Source: WLJO01 sp945889085
Lineage (GTDB): Bacteria; Actinomycetota; Acidimicrobiia; Acidimicrobiales; Ilumatobacteraceae
Length of the DNA stretch: 5,853 nucleotides
Direction: 5' to 3'
Assembly: GCA_945889085.1 (NCBI GenBank)
Contig: CAMDBM010000072.1
Span: forward strand, 1-5,853
The notes beneath the pieces are model-generated. The model ran no database searches. It was given only the letters and a program-made list of their open reading frames with translations, and had not been told where the DNA came from. The position numbers and the translations under genes are program-made. Shown here in pieces: positions 4,877 to 5,853 of this stretch; position 1 is the stretch's first letter; each line of letters opens with the position of its first letter.

Positions 4877-5853
4877 CGTGGTACCTCCGGTTCGCGGGGA
4901 AGGCCGAGCACGCGCTCGCCGAGGATGTTGCGCAGCACCTCATCAGTGCCACCACCAATTCGATACCCGGGAACGCCGAGCACCACGTTCGTCCAAGCAT
5001 AGGTTCCCCACTCACCGTCGTCCGCCAGCAGCCGAGGGCCGAGGATCGAGCCGACGAGATCGGAGATGCGCAGGTAGTTCTGGGCGAGTACGAGCTTTCC
5101 AAGCGACGCCTCGGGCCCGGGAACCTGGCCGGCAGCGAGCTTGGCCCCTGCGCGCTGTCGCGTCATCTTTGCGATGCGCAGGTTCATGTAGAGCGTGGCG
5201 AGCCTCTGCCGCGTCACTGCGTCGTCTGCGAGGCCGAAGTGGCGCACCATGGCCTTGTACCGCTCGATGTCGAGCAGCCCGGAGCCGCCGAACCCGTCGC
5301 CGCCGATGGCGTTGCGCTCGTTGAGCAGCGTGGTCATCGCCACCCGCCAACCCTCGCCCACCTCACCGAGGCGGTGGTCGTCGGGCACCCAGACGTCGTC
5401 GAGGAAAATCTCGTTGAACGCAGCGCCACCGGTCATCTGCCGAAGGGGCCGCACCTCCACACCCCTGGCCCGCAGATCGACGACGAACATCGTGAGGTTC
5501 TTGTGCCGTGGCCCGGGTGACGTGCGGCAGAGGATCTCACCGATGTCGCTGTAATGCGCGCCCGAAGTCCACACCTTCTGGCCGGTGAGTCGCCATCCGT
5601 CGCCGTCGCGGATCGCTGACGCGCCCACGCCCGCGAGGTCGGAACCTGCTCCTGGCTCGCTGAACAACTGGCACGCGATGAGGTCGCCGTTGTGGAGTGC
5701 GGGCACGTACCGATTGCGAACCTCCGGTACTGCGTGTGCCTGGATCGTCGGTGCGATCATGCCGAGCGACACCGTCAACGGCGCGTTGCCGGGAACCTCG
5801 TAGTCGCGCACGATCGCGTCAAAGGTCTGCTGGTACACCTTGCGCAGGCCACG
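4873..5853 (-). CDS. Acyl-CoA dehydrogenase (FadE type), N-terminus outside the window
   Basis: The C-terminal 326 residues of an FAD-dependent acyl-CoA dehydrogenase; the frame is open to the window edge, so its start lies beyond base 5853. The enzyme makes the trans-2-enoyl-CoA and passes electrons to electron-transfer flavoprotein. Visible blocks, numbered from the first codon at the edge, are the flavin/substrate segment ACQLFSEPGAGSDL (about 60-73), VWTSGAHYSDIG (94-105), the middle-domain FLDDVWVP (150-157), LLNERNAIGG (176-185), and the C-terminal YRIGGGTDEVLRNILGERVLGLP (about 297-319). The position that carries the catalytic Glu of medium-chain enzymes (YEGT) is Gly here. The likely base is therefore the Glu of LLNER, the helix-G site used by isovaleryl- and long-chain-type enzymes. 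Such enzymes are common among actinobacterial FadE proteins, including those for sterol side chains. It is first in an operon with the CoA-transferase; its promoter is not in the window. Confidence 0.93.
   Translation of the reverse strand, partial: RGLRKVYQQTFDAIVRDYEVPGNAPLTVSLGMIAPTIQAHAVPEVRNRYVPALHNGDLIACQLFSEPGAGSDLAGVGASAIRDGDGWRLTGQKVWTSGAHYSDIGEILCRTSPGPRHKNLTMFVVDLRARGVEVRPLRQMTGGAAFNEIFLDDVWVPDDHRLGEVGEGWRVAMTTLLNERNAIGGDGFGGSGLLDIERYKAMVRHFGLADDAVTRQRLATLYMNLRIAKMTRQRAGAKLAAGQVPGPEASLGKLVLAQNYLRISDLVGSILGPRLLADDGEWGTYAWTNVVLGVPGYRIGGGTDEVLRNILGERVLGLPREPEVPR
4883..4888 (-). promoter_or_regulatory. Ribosome binding site of the CoA-transferase
   Basis: Minus-strand GGAGGT stands six bases before the ATG at 4876. 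It is a near-consensus Shine-Dalgarno sequence placed within the last codons of the acyl-CoA dehydrogenase. It fixes the start codon and supports coupled translation across the 4-base overlap. It is the only strong site in the window, in contrast to the leaderless-looking genes to the left. Confidence 0.8.

Noticed and set aside
5836..5838. GTG as the start of the acyl-CoA dehydrogenase
   Set aside because: The frame continues to the edge, and the protein would lack most of the N-terminal helical domain; the true start is outside.

Overview
This is a GC-rich window of dense bacterial coding sequence. Genes are closely packed, GTG starts occur, two or three genes look leaderless, and the acyl-CoA dehydrogenase has an actinobacterial-type C-terminus. 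This fits a high-GC actinomycete, possibly of the Acidimicrobiia/Ilumatobacter kind; that placement is inferred from style and not proven. No RNA gene, mobile element, CRISPR array or origin was seen, and no non-coding stretch exceeds about 45 bases.

Layout from left to right: (1) the 3' part of a plus-strand isopenicillin-N-synthase-like 2-oxoglutarate/Fe(II) oxygenase, in which the expected distal iron-ligand histidine reads as proline. (2) A minus-strand pair, transcribed right to left: a 535-residue protein with a GT10 fucosyltransferase-like half and a second conserved half of unknown function, then a LOG-family phosphoribohydrolase. The LOG gene overlaps the oxygenase tail to tail by 26 bases. 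(3) A short plus-strand VOC/glyoxalase gene resembling methylmalonyl-CoA epimerase, divergent from the glycosyltransferase. (4) A minus-strand pair at the right edge: the C-terminal part of an acyl-CoA dehydrogenase, then a family III (CaiB/BaiF) CoA-transferase, joined by an ATGA overlap behind a strong ribosome binding site. The VOC gene and the CoA-transferase converge on a 38-base gap holding four tandem 8-base repeats and nested inverted repeats that may act as a terminator.

The acyl-CoA dehydrogenase and CoA-transferase very likely act together on an acyl-CoA substrate, probably in catabolism of a fatty, branched or steroid-like acid. The epimerase-like VOC protein could fit the same acyl-CoA theme, but it is transcribed separately. 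The glycosyltransferase and LOG genes share an identical 13-base element directly before their start codons. It reads as a -10 box (TAGGCT) 6 to 7 bases from the start, which suggests leaderless transcription of each.

I see no convincing new defence, mobile or multi-gene system. The most unusual items are the altered metal site of the oxygenase, the two-domain glycosyltransferase, the shared leaderless promoter element and the tandem-repeat/hairpin gap.
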